This document shows, one piece after another, positions 44,181 through 56,286 of a stretch of 64,000 nt of DNA. The notes below the pieces were generated by a model. That model was not told where the DNA came from. It saw nothing but the letters and a program-made list of their open reading frames with translations, and ran no database searches. The number at the start of each line of letters is the position of its first letter. Position 1 is the first letter of the stretch. Position numbers and translations under genes: made by a program. Location: contig CM017557.1 in the NCBI GenBank assembly GCA_007844125.1, forward strand, positions 62,758,174 to 62,822,173. Reading direction: 5' to 3'. The DNA is from Sinonovacula constricta. Taxonomy: Eukaryota > Mollusca > Bivalvia > Cardiida > Solecurtidae.

Positions 44181-44399
44181 AATCTCCCTACTTGGAAACA
44201 GATAACTTACTTCTTTGCTTATATGCAAATAACAGGGCTTCTACTTTACAAGTGAAAATCACCCACTTTGGCCTATTTTTGTCAACTTTTGCAATTATTT
44301 GTTAGCCTTTAACTAAGAATAAGTATGGATTATTAACAAATGAGAAATGTAATGTTTTATTATTGATCTAAACAGCAGATGCATTTGGTCATACTACAA

Positions 44400-44605
44400 G
44401 AGCAGTCTTAATAGATATGGTCTTAATAAAGTGGAGGGGTGGGCTAAACAGAGGGGAGGGCTTAATAGAAAAATGGGCTTAATAAAGGGGTGGGCTTAAT
44501 AGAAAAATGGGTTTAATAGAGGGGTGGGCTTAACAGAAGGGTGGGCTTAATAGAAAAGTGGTCTTAATAGAGGGGTGGGCTTAATAGAGTGGTGGTTTTA
44601 ATATG
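44400..44605 (+). repeat. About 17-bp G-rich tandem repeat, about 12 copies
   Basis: AGGGGTGGGCTTAATAG alternates with AAAAATGGGCTTAATA. Confidence 0.8.
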
Positions 44606-45289
44606 AGCTCTAATGTAATAACATCTACTGCAAAGTCTCTTCAAATTCAGAACTCTTACCTGTCTCTCTCTTCATGTCTCTTCACTTCACACATTCTACT
44701 GATTGTTTTATCTGGAAACATAATTTCTGTAAATTTCTAGAGCAGGCAAATTTCTTTTGAATACACTTTGTGGTAATTTTATTAAATTAAGTTTTGTATT
44801 GATGTTGATGTCCTTCTGTTGTCATGCTTAACTTGATCATTTTTTCGCAGTGGTAAAGACTTTGAGGACTGCCATGTTTGATGAAAAAATATTAACTGTT
44901 GCAGTTCTTGCTAAGATGATATTAATATATATAATTAAAACTTATATATGATATTTGTTTTCATGTTGTGTATAGTGAAAACCATGCTAACAGGTACTGT
45001 AAGGTGATAGATGTGTTATAAAGTGTTTGAATAATGAAAATAGTGTTGTTAATCACTTTTATTGTACAGATATTTACAAAGTATAATATAAGACTGTTAC
45101 TTTGATTTGTGATATAATGACTCATTAAAGTATATGTTTGTATTTACATCTTGTTTATTTTTGTTGTCCAACAAGATTATATTACATTATCTCAGTAGTT
45201 TAAAGGTGATATCTGCCTATATAAAATATATATAATAAATTCGAACCACTGCCTTAGGGAATATGGATATAGTTTGAATACTTTTTGAA

Positions 45290-45630
45290 CAGTAATTGAT
45301 TTATTAGACAGAACTAATCGCAAAAAAATCACTGTGTATTCTTTCCAACTGTAGAAAAAGCTCGATAGTGGTCTCTGCTAAAAATAGATATCAACGTCAG
45401 AGCAGATTACCCAGATGACTATATAACGTGATCTCAAAAGTAAGAGGTCACGTGGATTTCTAAGTTTAAAAATAGCTATCTCTGCATCTTGACTTGGATA
45501 GGAAATACCTGTTTGCAATGACCAGTGGTGATTTATGCTTGACTGTTCACACACTTTTTTCAGGTAACAATGAATTATTTGGTTGAGAAAATAAATTTTA
45601 GTTCAAAATGTCGGATACCACCTTTCAGTC
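45290..45630. repeat. Dispersed repeat E, copy 2
   Basis: Same orientation as copy 1, about 80% similar by eye, with an extra block (ATAGATATCAACGTCAGAGC) that copy 1 lacks. A third, partial copy of the end is at 17050-17125 (CAGGTAACAATAATTAG, CCAAACTGTTGGAGACC). Confidence 0.75.
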
Positions 45631-47104
45631 ACCATTCTCACAGTGGGCTCAAGTCCTGGGCATGCTACATACCAGTTAAGTAAAAGAAAAAGGTAAATAA
45701 AATCCAAGGTTGTTGTAAAAAAAAGTTATAAGTAAGGGCCACTAAGCAACCTTGATGTTTCTTGTTTTTTAAAAAGGCTCAACCAAATTAAAATAAATGA
45801 GGTTTTGGGGGTATTTGTCATTTTAAAAAAAACGAAATCATTAAACAAGATGCTGTGTTCAGAAAACACATGCCCCTGGAAGCATGGTTTGTCATGATAA
45901 ACCAAGAAATAAGGGTAGCCAGAGTTATGTAACTTGTCAGGGTCATGACCTGTACACTGTTAAGTAAGTGTGTAAACTTTCATATCACTGCTCTTCTTAG
46001 AAACTGAGAAACATTCAACTTGCTGAAAAAGGTTAACCAGACGGACAGACAGATGGACGGTTCAATTACTAGATGCCGGAGGCAAAATACATGTTATTCT
46101 GTTATTATAAAACCATTTCATTTCAATATCAATTTAGCTGAAAGTAAATAGTTATGGTCTGATGAAAGGTACAGAATACATACAAAAATCTATGGACAGA
46201 CAAGCACTACCACATCAATGTATAATACTTAAATTAAGTCGAAAATACCACATATGAAATGTATGCTGCAAAAATGGGAAAAGTGACAGCTATAAATACT
46301 CTAGTTGTTTTACTTTCTCTTAAACAATTTGAAATGGTCTGTAGTTAAAAATAATATAAAACAGGTGATATGACCAGTAAAATTAGAGAGAGCTCTGGTA
46401 ATGTGAAGAGGGAAGAAAAAGACTTAAAGGACATGACACGAGTTGTCATTTAATACAAACATGTATTAAACAAGTTCAGTAAAAGTAATAGTAAGCGAGC
46501 CTATTATCATTTTTCCTGGACGAGTTTATAAATGTTTGTATTAAATAACGAGTGTCAGATTCTTTTTATGACATGACTTAAGTCACCAATGTATAATTTT
46601 ACGAAAGTTTAACAACAGTACTTAGTAAAATAGTGATATAAGATAATCTGCATTAAGATGACATCGCTGACATCGTCAATCAAAAAGCTGTTTTACACTT
46701 GTGGAATAGAACAATATATGTAATGTGGTGTATTGATTGGAAAACAAGGGGAATCATTTGATAAAATAATGTAAAAAATGTAAAAAAATAAAAATACAAA
46801 AAATCTTAGTTTTTGTAAGATTTAAAATTCCGACCTCATGTCCAGCAGTCCTATTCTCCACTGACTGGACAACTAAGTTTTGGAACATGTTTGCTTCATT
46901 AGGTTGTACAATACACTGCAAACTGTGCTATGTTAACATTTAAAGTTCAACATAACCTATGTTATGATTTTGATGGTTTCAACATGTGTTTACCAGTGCA
47001 TTTAAATCTAAGTTGGGCCAATTTAGGGGTTAATTGCCATTGTTTTAGTCAGTCTTCTACAAAATATACTTTTTGTTTTGAACTGTTTTGTCTATTGCTC
47101 CAAG

Positions 47105-47405
47105 GTTTGTTTTGTTGTTTATTGGGTTTATCGTCTTACCAACAGTATTTCAGTTATCTGGTGATGGTGTCCACTAGAAGCAGATATAGTGCTGCCTTCA
47201 CTGTGTATAGCATGCTGTGAACACCTGGCATGATACCACACCCAGTCACATTACCCTGACAACAGGCCAACCAGTCATGGAACTACCCTTATTTTTGCTC
47301 GAGTGTTAGCAAGGGAGCTATACTACTACCATTTTTAACGACTTTGGTATGTTGCAGCCTGGGATTGAACCCGGGTTTCCAATGCTCTACCGATTGTGCT
47401 GTAAA
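47105..47405 (-). mobile_element. SINE A copy, minus strand
   Basis: Reverse complement of the family from the tail (TTTGTTGTTTATTGGGTTTA) to the B box (GGGATTGAACCCGGG) and A-box region. Confidence 0.85.
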
Positions 47406-47564
47406 GGTTTGAAAAGGTTATTATAGGGTTGAAAAGTGTTTGTTTTTTTATTTAATAAAAAAAGTTTAAAAGATTGTTCTAAAAACAGTTGCATGGCTAT
47501 AAAGGTGGGGTTTTTAAAAAAAAAAAGTTTTAAAGGATTTTTTAAAAATAGGTTTTAACGTAAG

Positions 47565-47635
47565 ACCTGTGTATATGTAGTTCTACACACAGATTTGTCT
47601 TTGGTCTTTTAATCATAATTGGGTCTGCAGGACAA
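47565..47635 (+). mobile_element. SINE C 3' relic
   Basis: GTAGTTCTACACACAGATTT and GTCTTTGGTCTTTTAATCAT are the only remaining markers. Confidence 0.35.
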
Positions 47636-50066
47636 TGATGACAAGAAAAAACAACAACACAAAGTACAATCACAATATAATATTCACATTTAATATAAAT
47701 AGTTAACAGATAATCTTAACTGTGCAATTTACTCTTAATATATAATAAATACAAAGAAGTAGTAGTACCCCTCAATAGAGTTAAAGAACATGAATCTAAC
47801 CACGTCAGAGCACTAGCTATACAATGTCATCCTTTGGTTCCATATACACAAGTAAATGTAGCGTAAAAACCAGACTGGGTCTACATCATGTGATCTGTTT
47901 TCATATTCTGTTTCTTCCAAAGTCACCTTCTAATAATTATGGTATAAAAGACTTCTGCCTGACACTACCTCATCTCTATTACTTCATTTGCATAAAAGAT
48001 CTCATTTCATTCAGTGAAATTTTACCTACAGTCTTGTTGTTTAGCTGATAAAAATCTTTACTACATTAATATTCTTCTTTACCATATTACCAAATTAAAT
48101 ATTAAACAACTTGAAACAGAATTAATGCATTAACAATTACCAAACAATCTTATTTGGAAAAACAAGCCACGGAAAAAAATAATAGTATAGCAAAACTTAA
48201 TTCTAAAGTATTAACTCATATGACATAATAGTGAAGTTCTTTTCATAAATTTCTTGTAAACTTAGATTCAGTGGGTTTAACCTTCCATTGGTTAAGTTGA
48301 AGGTTGAATGCCCGTATATGTAAGTGATAGTAACCTATACATGTGTAGTCACCTTCTTGTAACATAGTCAATAATTATAAAGCTAAAAAATTGATGACTT
48401 TTTAGATGGTCATTTTCCTAAAAAGTCAGATGCATAAAGTAGATTTTATTCTTTTACTTTTTATAAAAACATAATTCTCATATAGATTCCTCAAATGATC
48501 AAATATATCAAACAATTTTAATATCTCGCATTAAAACAAGTTATCAAGCAGAAATGATGCTTTTACAAGAACATGCAACAAAATCTTTAATATGCATTTT
48601 CTTTTTAAAACATCCAAAATCAAATGTGACTAAAAAAAAATGCCAACATTTCTTTTTGACAAACTATGTAATTGTATGACTAAGTCAAGGAAAAATCATA
48701 AAAGTATGCAATATTTGTTTAACTTTAAGCCTGGAAAGCACAAACTAATCAGACTAAGGCAAAATGTGCGTAAGATTTAACTCTGCCAGCTCCATTTGTC
48801 TAATTAGGATCACAGACACAGCTGTCAAGCCGCAAGCAGTCAATCAAGTAACCCATGCATGGAAATCGTAGCAAAAACAAATAAGTTTGGGCAATTAATA
48901 AATGTCAGGAGCTAAGTGTAAGTAACTATCCCATGCTAAATTTTTAAGTTATTTGCCAATAGATAGTTCCCACATCAGTAAAGATCACTTATCTTGGCAG
49001 CCATCTTTGATGGCAACTTCAAGGGATTTTCAGATGAATTGTATAGAAGCATATATTTTATTTTCTTGTAATTTCTTCATTTGTGGTCCAAAACTTAAAA
49101 GCTATACACAAATGGAAAGCTCTCGAAATTCATATTTTTAGAATACAATATTTTTTAAACATGGTAAATGCACAAAGAATTAATGCACAGAAATAAATAA
49201 AATTATTGGCTCATCCTTAAACAAAATGAACTGTGTACAATGTATCTTTTTGGTTTTGTTTTTTTATCTTTTAAACTATATAAATATAGTTTTGATATTT
49301 AAAATATTTCTTAAAAGCTGATAAATTTGTTATAAAATTCAGTAAAATAGACAGAAAAATAAAAACATAGTGGTGAGTTAAATACAGCACATACTTCCAG
49401 ACTTTGGCCTGTATTAGCTTCTGCCTTCAATGATGGCTGCCTTAAATTGTTTTATCAGTGCCTATGACATCACATGGAAACTATCTATAACTTAATGCAT
49501 ATGTAACAAGAAAATAAAAAAATCTTACTTTACAAGATGGTTCTACACAGATATTTGTTAAAGATTTTCATTTACAAGTATTCTCCATATGACACCCTTA
49601 TAATCATGGATAAATATGTTACATTTATTACATTTTCTACATATAAAAATACAAAGTAATGTGAAGATGGTGACAGTGCACACTTATTAAACAAGAACTA
49701 CATTTTTTATTTTCAATAAGGTGGTTAATTGATTTATAGCAATAGATTTATAGAGTGGTATCATCACAAAATATATAAAAAAAAATTTTTATATAAATTC
49801 TAACAGAATGGAACTTTACATATAACAATTTCTAACTATATGTGTGATATTCAAAACACAGCCCAAGTAATATTGCAAAAAATAGGAACACTGTCACAAA
49901 AAAGAATGCTGAAAATATTGCCAGTACTAGTCCTGATAATTGTTTGTATTACTGTAACTGTAATATATAACCATTGCCAGAATAATTTTTTCAGTCATGT
50001 TTTTTTTGTTCTCCCTTTATCATTGCTAGTACTTAGTAGAATTATTTCAGTTTTTAGATTCACCCT

Positions 50067-50148
50067 GCGGCCTGCTGGTCATACATTTATAAGGCTAAGG
50101 CAAATAGTGTGGGGTGGTCTGATCAGGATCTTTACTATTTGCTGCATT
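50067..50148. repeat. Dispersed palindromic GATCAGGATC repeat
   Basis: GGCAAATAGTG and CACTATTTGC-like arms around GTCTGATCAGGATC. Related segments: 152-175, 2035-2110, 4597-4650, 5797-5875, 18150-18200, 20235-20320, 34390-34470 and 58530-58595. It looks like an old palindromic MITE family. Confidence 0.5.
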
Positions 50149-50152
50149 GTAG

Positions 50153-50335
50153 TAGTATCTGTGGTCTAGTGGTTAAGACGTTGGACTCCAGATCGTAGGG
50201 TCCCTGGTTCGAACCCCGAAACTGATCATGTGACGTTTGTCCTTGAGAAGACTATTTACTGCACATTGCTCCAGGTACTCAGTATCTAAGTAGTGGACAG
50301 CCAAGAGGCATTAATATAAGTTGAAAGAACTTGTT
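50153..50335 (+). mobile_element. SINE D copy with Trp-tRNA-like head
   Basis: TGTGGTCTAGTGGTTAAGAC (A box), GGACTCCAGATC (CCA anticodon-like loop) and CTGGTTCGAACCCCG (B box), then CCTTGAGAAGACTATTTACT and GCACATTGCTCCAGGTACTC. No proper 7-bp acceptor pairing was seen, so it is scored as a SINE, not a tRNA gene. Confidence 0.65.
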
Positions 50336-51721
50336 TCCCAATCGACTATAAATAAATAGGTTTAAACTAAAGGTAGTACCCACAATTTTCCAATACTGCA
50401 TAGTCTCTATTCATAAGAATATAAACCTTACATGTAATCTGCAATATATAAGCAAACAAGTGGCAATTTAGCTGGGGTTTATTATATTTACCAGCCATTC
50501 TTACATAAAAATAACTCAAGTCATGAATTTCGATCTGCAATGTCTTCATTATGTATTTACAAAATGTAGCTACTTGTCTGTTTTTTGCTTGACAATTTAA
50601 CTTTGCTACTTTCAGCTTAAAATCACATTGAAACTTCATAAATATGCTTATTTTTATTGGTATGAAAATTGTAGCTTGGGCTTATGCCATGACTTAGACT
50701 TAAGAATGGTTGTGTAAATATGGGCATAAGTTTATAACAAAATACAGCATGATACAGGTTAGCCCAAGCGCCCACCTCATACAATCATTTTTATATAGCT
50801 GTTACAAAAAGCATGCATACTGCTGCAATAAATATAGTATAGAGCTCTTAAAATCTGTCTACATCTAATATGATGCAGTTGTGTCAGTACCAATTTTTTT
50901 CAATATACTTTATATATACTGTTACAAATTTAAGTCTTCTTAAGACTATTCTTATAAGTAAAATGAATCCAAGAAGAATCGAAGTAATAATTTATCACTT
51001 AAATCAAAGAAAATCTTAAAATCGAAAATATTTCCTTAGATATTAAACCATATCCAAAGTTTTTAATCCTATCACCTTGTAACCCAGGGAAATCCTGGTA
51101 TCTTATCATCTTGTGGAATTTTTAAAATTTTAGAAAATTTCTTAATTTATATGAGGAAAACAAAAACTTCTTAGTGAATATTACCCCATGAAGACATTTC
51201 TTCAAAAGTGTTAGGACCATAAAGTGATCACTCTTAGGACAAGACATTACTGCTAAACATCTTTATGGTTTTCAGACAATCTCCTGATGAGTCCTTATGC
51301 TGGAAATGGGCTTATGTCATTTACATGGTCTTATAACCATGGACAGGTCCTTGGTCTTTTGAGGAGCCAGCATTCAGTAGAATCAATCTGATAACACTAG
51401 AAAGAATTTTTCCTATTCACTTAAAATTTATTTACTTTTAAACTGTTGTGCACTGTATCACATCTACTTATTTATTTAAGTCATATATGGGATGAAAAAG
51501 AAGGTTCTTCAGTCATTAAATGCTTAGTATTTTTCTACTTGACATGGTACAAGTTTTCTCTTAAAATACATGCATAAAAGAAAAACTCATACTTTCTTTT
51601 TGTCACTATGGCCAATCTTATTGGAAAATGTATTTGTTACTGTTAATATTATGGAATTTGCAATTAACATACACTCTTATTTTATCAACATTTCTCTGTT
51701 TTCTTCTCTTCTTCTCTCAAG

Positions 51722-51810
51722 CTGTGAGAGAAGGTATTCCTCTCTTCAATATTCCATCATCTGTCAGTGTTGACATACAGAAGGGGACTACAGCCACAGG
51801 GAAGTCATGA
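51722..51810 (+). CDS. Possible orphan terminal exon, unknown product
   Basis: A strong 30-base pyrimidine tract ending in TCTCAAG (to 51721) is followed by an open stretch reading VREGIPLFNIPSSVSVDIQK, then GTTATGKS and TGA. Base use is richer and more codon-like than the flanks. I do not recognise the protein and found no partner exon on this strand nearby, so it may be a last exon spliced from far upstream, or chance. Confidence 0.25.
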
Positions 51811-52416
51811 TCTGTCACAACTGCTCTCATAAACTCCCATTTGATTTGGTTGCTTTTTACAGGAATTATAAATCTTTTCAGTGTCTTTTATATAAAAAAA
51901 TATTTTATTTTTTTCACATTAAATGAATCAATATAACTTTTAAAGGATGGACAATAAGAAATCGAATCAAGAATATAATAGGACAAAACTTGGTTTGCAC
52001 TTGTTTTGATAATAAGAACTTGTCAAATATATATTTAAAAGTGTTTAAAGAAAAGAATAACACTCACAGTGAATCCTTTTTTATCTAAACACATCAAACT
52101 ATCAATAGTGGGAGGAGTTACATACAAATTGTGAAACAGTCCATTGTCTTAATGTGAAAATTCTTTATCAAATCAGGGCATGCAATGGGTTATTTTTTTA
52201 GCCGATTTTCGCATTGGGTGAAGTTGGACTTTTGCGGGCTTCATCTTATTTGCCTTATGTCTAGCTTGTGTGTTACTTAATACGTATTTTGTTTTTGAAA
52301 TACTTTTAATGTATGAATTATTTGAAAGGTAAGGAATATGTTTTACAAGAAATCATGTGAACTTTTACTGAGTTAAGCAAAATGAACACTTGTTCAGGAC
52401 CACATTGTCCATAAAA

Positions 52417-52422
52417 TTTATT
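52417..52422 (-). terminator. Candidate CCDC32 polyadenylation signal
   Basis: AATAAA on the minus strand (plus-strand TTTATT) about 85 bases past the CCDC32 stop codon. Confidence 0.5.
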
Positions 52423-52506
52423 TAATTTTACAATTATTTTAAATGCTCATATAGTTCCTCAAAAAACAAAATATATACAGATTTGTTAATATCTTGTATT
52501 TAATTC

Positions 52507-52814
52507 TCATCTTTCAGCATTCAGTTGGTCCTCAGAAGATTGAGACTGTTCAGAAACTTGAGCCAACACATCCTGTTTCAATAGGGGAAGTAACTCCTGT
52601 GGATTAATGGGCTGTTTGTCTGGATTTATCTTTCTTTGCAATGCAGACATTACAGAATCACTATTAGAAGCATCTTCTGCATAAAACACATCTGTGGACT
52701 GTTCAGCCATCATATGATGCAGCTGAATGTCTTTGGTATGCTGCAATGAAGCTAACATGTCTTTAGCACTTATGTTGTCCTTCACTTTTCCTTTGACTTT
52801 GTGCAATTTCTTTT
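52507..52814 (-). CDS. CCDC32: CCDC32 coding exon 2
   Basis: 308 bases encoding the Lys-rich coiled-coil (EKKLHKVKGKVKDNISAKDM), the FYAED patch and the NPDKQPINPQE segment, ending in SSEDQLNAER and TGA. This is the most conserved part of the family. Confidence 0.92.
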
Positions 52815-54947
52815 CTGAAAAAAATAATAGTTGAGAGGTTAGATAAAAGCAGCAATTGATAATTGTCAAGTTTTAGCAGCAACTTCTAATTGTAATGTTT
52901 CACAACTCAGCCTTTTTAAATATAAAATAAATAAAAAACAATATGAGTCATTGTATTGTAGTTTAAAAAGTTATGAGTCATTGTATTGTAGTTTAACATT
53001 CATGTACTTTACATTATTCTGGCACAATGTATAAATTAGACCAATTTATGTTGTTATAATTAATCATCAGATCATACATGTACAACATTTAAACAAGTAA
53101 GTATTTATATGGATACTTTTCAATAATTTTACCCAGAACCATACTGTCATTTGAAAATCTATTTTGTGCAAAATTAAGTGATTTTATTAAGGCAATAAAA
53201 TGTTACCTGGCAAGAAGGCATCATGATTATGTCATTTCCCAGCCAGGAATTGAATAAGAGATTTTTTTTTGTAACATTTAGCAAAATATAAATGTAAATA
53301 CAATGTAGTTATTTTCCTAGTGTAAGATGGATAATGTATTAAAAACCTGATGTGTTTTGTTGTGTATAAATAAAATTGATGGTGCAGATCAATGTTTTGT
53401 TTTTATTTTTGGACTGGTTTATTTTTCCTATGATGTGTAATAGTAATGGAGAAATTCTAGCATAAATTCAGGCAATGTGGAATTTTTCCACCAAAATATG
53501 ATGAATAGTCACGATAACTTAATCTGCCTTATTCACATGCAAATTAACTAAGTTGTGTCATCGTGCACTCATCAATTAACTTGGTTATAAATCATTGCTT
53601 TTTTGGCCAGAACAGTGAACCCTTCCACATCACATGTAACCAAATAAACCTTTAATAACACAGGTTGATGTTCTTAATTTGCTCCACCTAAATTAATTTA
53701 ACAAAAAAATTAAAAGTAATAACTGATGATAGACTGGAAGCTTTGTTAATTTACTGAAAGAAACCCTGACACAATGTGGTGCAGACCAAAGTTACAGGTC
53801 AAAAGTGTCTATTTTTGGATTTCTTTTTGACATCAAAGTCATATCTCATGACCTTGGGAAAACTGAGCGCCCATAAGGAGTATACTCTGATAAGGATTGA
53901 TGATTATAATGACTCTGGACTCTGTGCACTCAAGTAGACCAGTTGGTATCAAACCTGACTCTAAAGCAGGTGGTCGTGGGTTTGAACCTCATTTGGGAGA
54001 CTAAAGTTTTTTTGTTTTGTTTGCAGCAAGATTTATCAGCAATCATTCATATGCAATTGTTCATATGGCTTCCATCTAACCGAGTATTTTTCTTTTCAAT
54101 TCTAGTGCTAAAAAAGACAGTCTCTTTTGAGACAATAAAATACAGTGCAGACATACTGCCATACATTTTCTTTGTGTTGGATGAACTGTCCCTTCTAATA
54201 ATATACATAACTGGTTAACCCACTTTACTGTGGCAGGTCATTATGGCCTAATGCTGATTAAGTCAAACAAGAGGTGTATATGCAATCACTCTGAATTTGG
54301 GGAGTGGGTGGGGGTATTTATTATCATAAACTAATTGTGCTTGTGTTTAAGATGTGGGCTACAGATTGCAGGGTCCCAGGTTCAAACTCTTCTTCTTCTT
54401 CTTCTTAATGCAGGAGAGAAATCCAAGACTAAATTGTATTGTGTCCATGGAATTTGGTTGGGGCAAGAGATTCACAATTCCTGGATGCTGTACATTTATA
54501 ATGTTGGCTATGTACAATTAAAACTATTGTACACATGTGAGCTAACTACGCTTAGAATAATAAAATTAGAAATTAATTATGTAATTATAATTTCAATAAG
54601 TTTAAATCGGCTGAAGGTATAAATGTAATCATTTGATCACTTTTTTTCGGTGTTTAAACTATGTCACTCTAGCTTTCATTTTAAATTTAACTGTTACTCC
54701 AACAGCATCCAGTGTAAAGCACTAGCAGTGAATGCAAAATGTAAACAATCAACGTATTCATACCCAGTGTTTCGATGTACTGCTCTGAGTTTATGAGATC
54801 ACGTAGTGGATCTAACGGAACTGGATTTAGTCGGGGATATTGTTGACTTTCAATATGATTTGATATCCAGGGATCATTATTAGCTTTGTCGGAGTTATTA
54901 TCAAGGAACCCGTCTTCAAACATCGAAACGCCTTCCTCGTCCTCCAT
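52507..54947 (-). CDS. CCDC32: CCDC32 homologue (complete, 2 coding exons)
   Basis: Coding exons on the minus strand are 54947-54764 and 52814-52507, spliced GT-AG (donor GTATGA, acceptor TTTTTTTCAG). They give 163 aa and a TGA stop. Joining restores YIETLEKKLHKVKGKV, then SAKDMLASL, DVFYAED, and NPDKQPINPQELLPLL. These match in order the conserved core of human CCDC32 (LEKKLRRIKG, SKDMLRTL, SEFFVDG, LQPDK). Human CCDC32 is 185 aa, so the length fits. Family knowledge: CCDC32 is a cytosolic factor that binds AP2 subunits and promotes assembly of this clathrin adaptor, and human loss causes cardio-facio-neuro-developmental syndrome. The start is the first ATG in frame (54947); the frame stays open a little further 5' but without an ATG that I could find. 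The N-terminal part is acidic (MEDEEG, MFEDGFLD). Confidence 0.92.
53920..53995 (+). mobile_element. tRNA-like head relic in the CCDC32 intron
   Basis: GTAGACCAGTTGGTATCAAA and GTGGGTTTGAACCTCATTTG resemble A and B boxes; there is no clear body. A similar relic is at 54340-54390 (GGGTCCCAGGTTCAAACTC). Confidence 0.35.
54764..54947 (-). CDS. CCDC32: CCDC32 coding exon 1
   Basis: 184 bases encoding the acidic N-terminus to YIETL plus one base of the next codon. The donor is GTATGA (plus-strand TCATAC at 54758-54763). A second ATG at codon 9 (MFEDGFL) could also serve as the start. Confidence 0.88.
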
Positions 54948-55637
54948 ACTTGTAACTGTGATCAATCCGAGTGATGCAGCCGCTTGACAGGTGCTCGGGT
55001 GAAATGACTCCAGAAGATAGGGGTACCAGGTTAATTGTTTTTTGTTTAAAATAAAACAACACAGAGTTTAGGTTACTTATGTTGTTGTTTTTAATGTCAG
55101 TTTATACTAACAGTATGAACATTGCACAATCTTCTAAACGTTTTGAATGTAAATCATCGCGAACTATTAATTCCGATTTTAAAGGAACAGCCTGCGTTAC
55201 CTATTTAAAAGTAGGTCAACCCAATTAGATACTGCTGCTGAAATCCCTACAAATTTATGTAGCAGAAGAAGAAAGATGAAGAGACCAATTATGAAAACAC
55301 GAATTCTGATGGATACGGCGCATTTTCATCGTTAGTTATTATTTTACATGTGAAGTTTCATAACTTAGCAAATGGATAAACATAGTTGATAATCTATTGA
55401 TATGTGGAACTCGTCTACTGATTAAGCTACGATTCTACGTGAAGCATCAATGCCATCATGTTATTGCTCTTGTTTACATTTTAGCTAAAATCTGCTTTAA
55501 ATATAAGTTGCTTTAATTGATATTTTCTTTGATGCTACTGGTACTAAAGCAACGGTTTTTAACTTTGAATAATATTAATTGCAAAAAATAAATTGCAAAT
55601 TTTCCCTATTTTGCATTATGGCTTGTCGTCTGTTGGC

Positions 55638-56197
55638 GTCAAAAAGGCCTAAAACCGAAAAGGCCCAATACCAAAATGGCCCAGGACCAAAACAGCCTGG
55701 TCCAGAAAGACCCGTAGCGCAAAGGCCCAACATTATTGTATAGAAATTTTATTCACATAAGCTTATCACATGCTACTTTCAGTAGTGTTTAAATTAAGAA
55801 AAGTATCTGTATTTTTATAAAGAACACCTTCAAACTCACAAAAACTGCCTCGAAAATAGAAGTATCTATAATTCGTGTAAAAAGATGAAAAAAGTTTAAG
55901 ACCTACAATGCAAACACTTCTATACAGCAATTACAAGATGAAATGATCATCTTTATTGCTTTTAGTTGTTTTTATTGACAGTAATTAAGAGATAAGGGGA
56001 TTTGCAAAACAAGAATAAATTTATTTATATACAGCAACGACCGATAAAGTAGTAAAACTAATCAATAACATATGTGTGCATATTACAACACACATAAGAG
56101 CCTTAAAAAAAACCCCTATTAGTGGGCCCTTAAAACGTGTGCCGTTTTGGAATGGGCCATTCTGGACTGGGCCGTTTCAGATTTGAGCCTTTATGAC
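55638..56197. mobile_element. MITE-like element 1 with terminal inverted repeats
   Basis: The left end GTCAAAAAGGCCTAAAACCG is matched by the reverse complement of the right end (GTCATAAAGGCTCAAATCTG), and the match continues through the GGCCCA-rich next 60-70 bases. The centre is AT-rich with no ORF. Size is 560 bp. No clear target-site duplication was identified. A non-autonomous DNA transposon is the best explanation; the superfamily is unknown. Confidence 0.65.
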
Positions 56198-56286
56198 CCG
56201 AAACCCTTGACACATTCAACATCAAAACATTTGAAGCCATTTTTATGACATTTAGTCTGTAAGCTTGTCTCATTGGATGGTGGTCT

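Larger units (their letters stand above)
42033..51700. other. Gene-poor interval between bHLH-PAS and CCDC32
   Basis: AT-rich. Contains the G-rich tandem repeat (44400), repeat E (45290), SINE A (47105), a SINE C relic (47565), a palindromic repeat and SINE D (50067-50335). No protein-coding exon is supported until the doubtful one at 51722. Confidence 0.55.

Noticed and set aside
49840..50169. 109-aa membrane-protein-like frame
   Set aside because: Random hydrophobic frame in AT-rich DNA that runs into a dispersed palindromic repeat.
50160..50225. Functional tRNA-Trp gene
   Set aside because: A and B boxes and a CCA-like loop are present, but acceptor-stem pairing is poor and a SINE D body follows directly.
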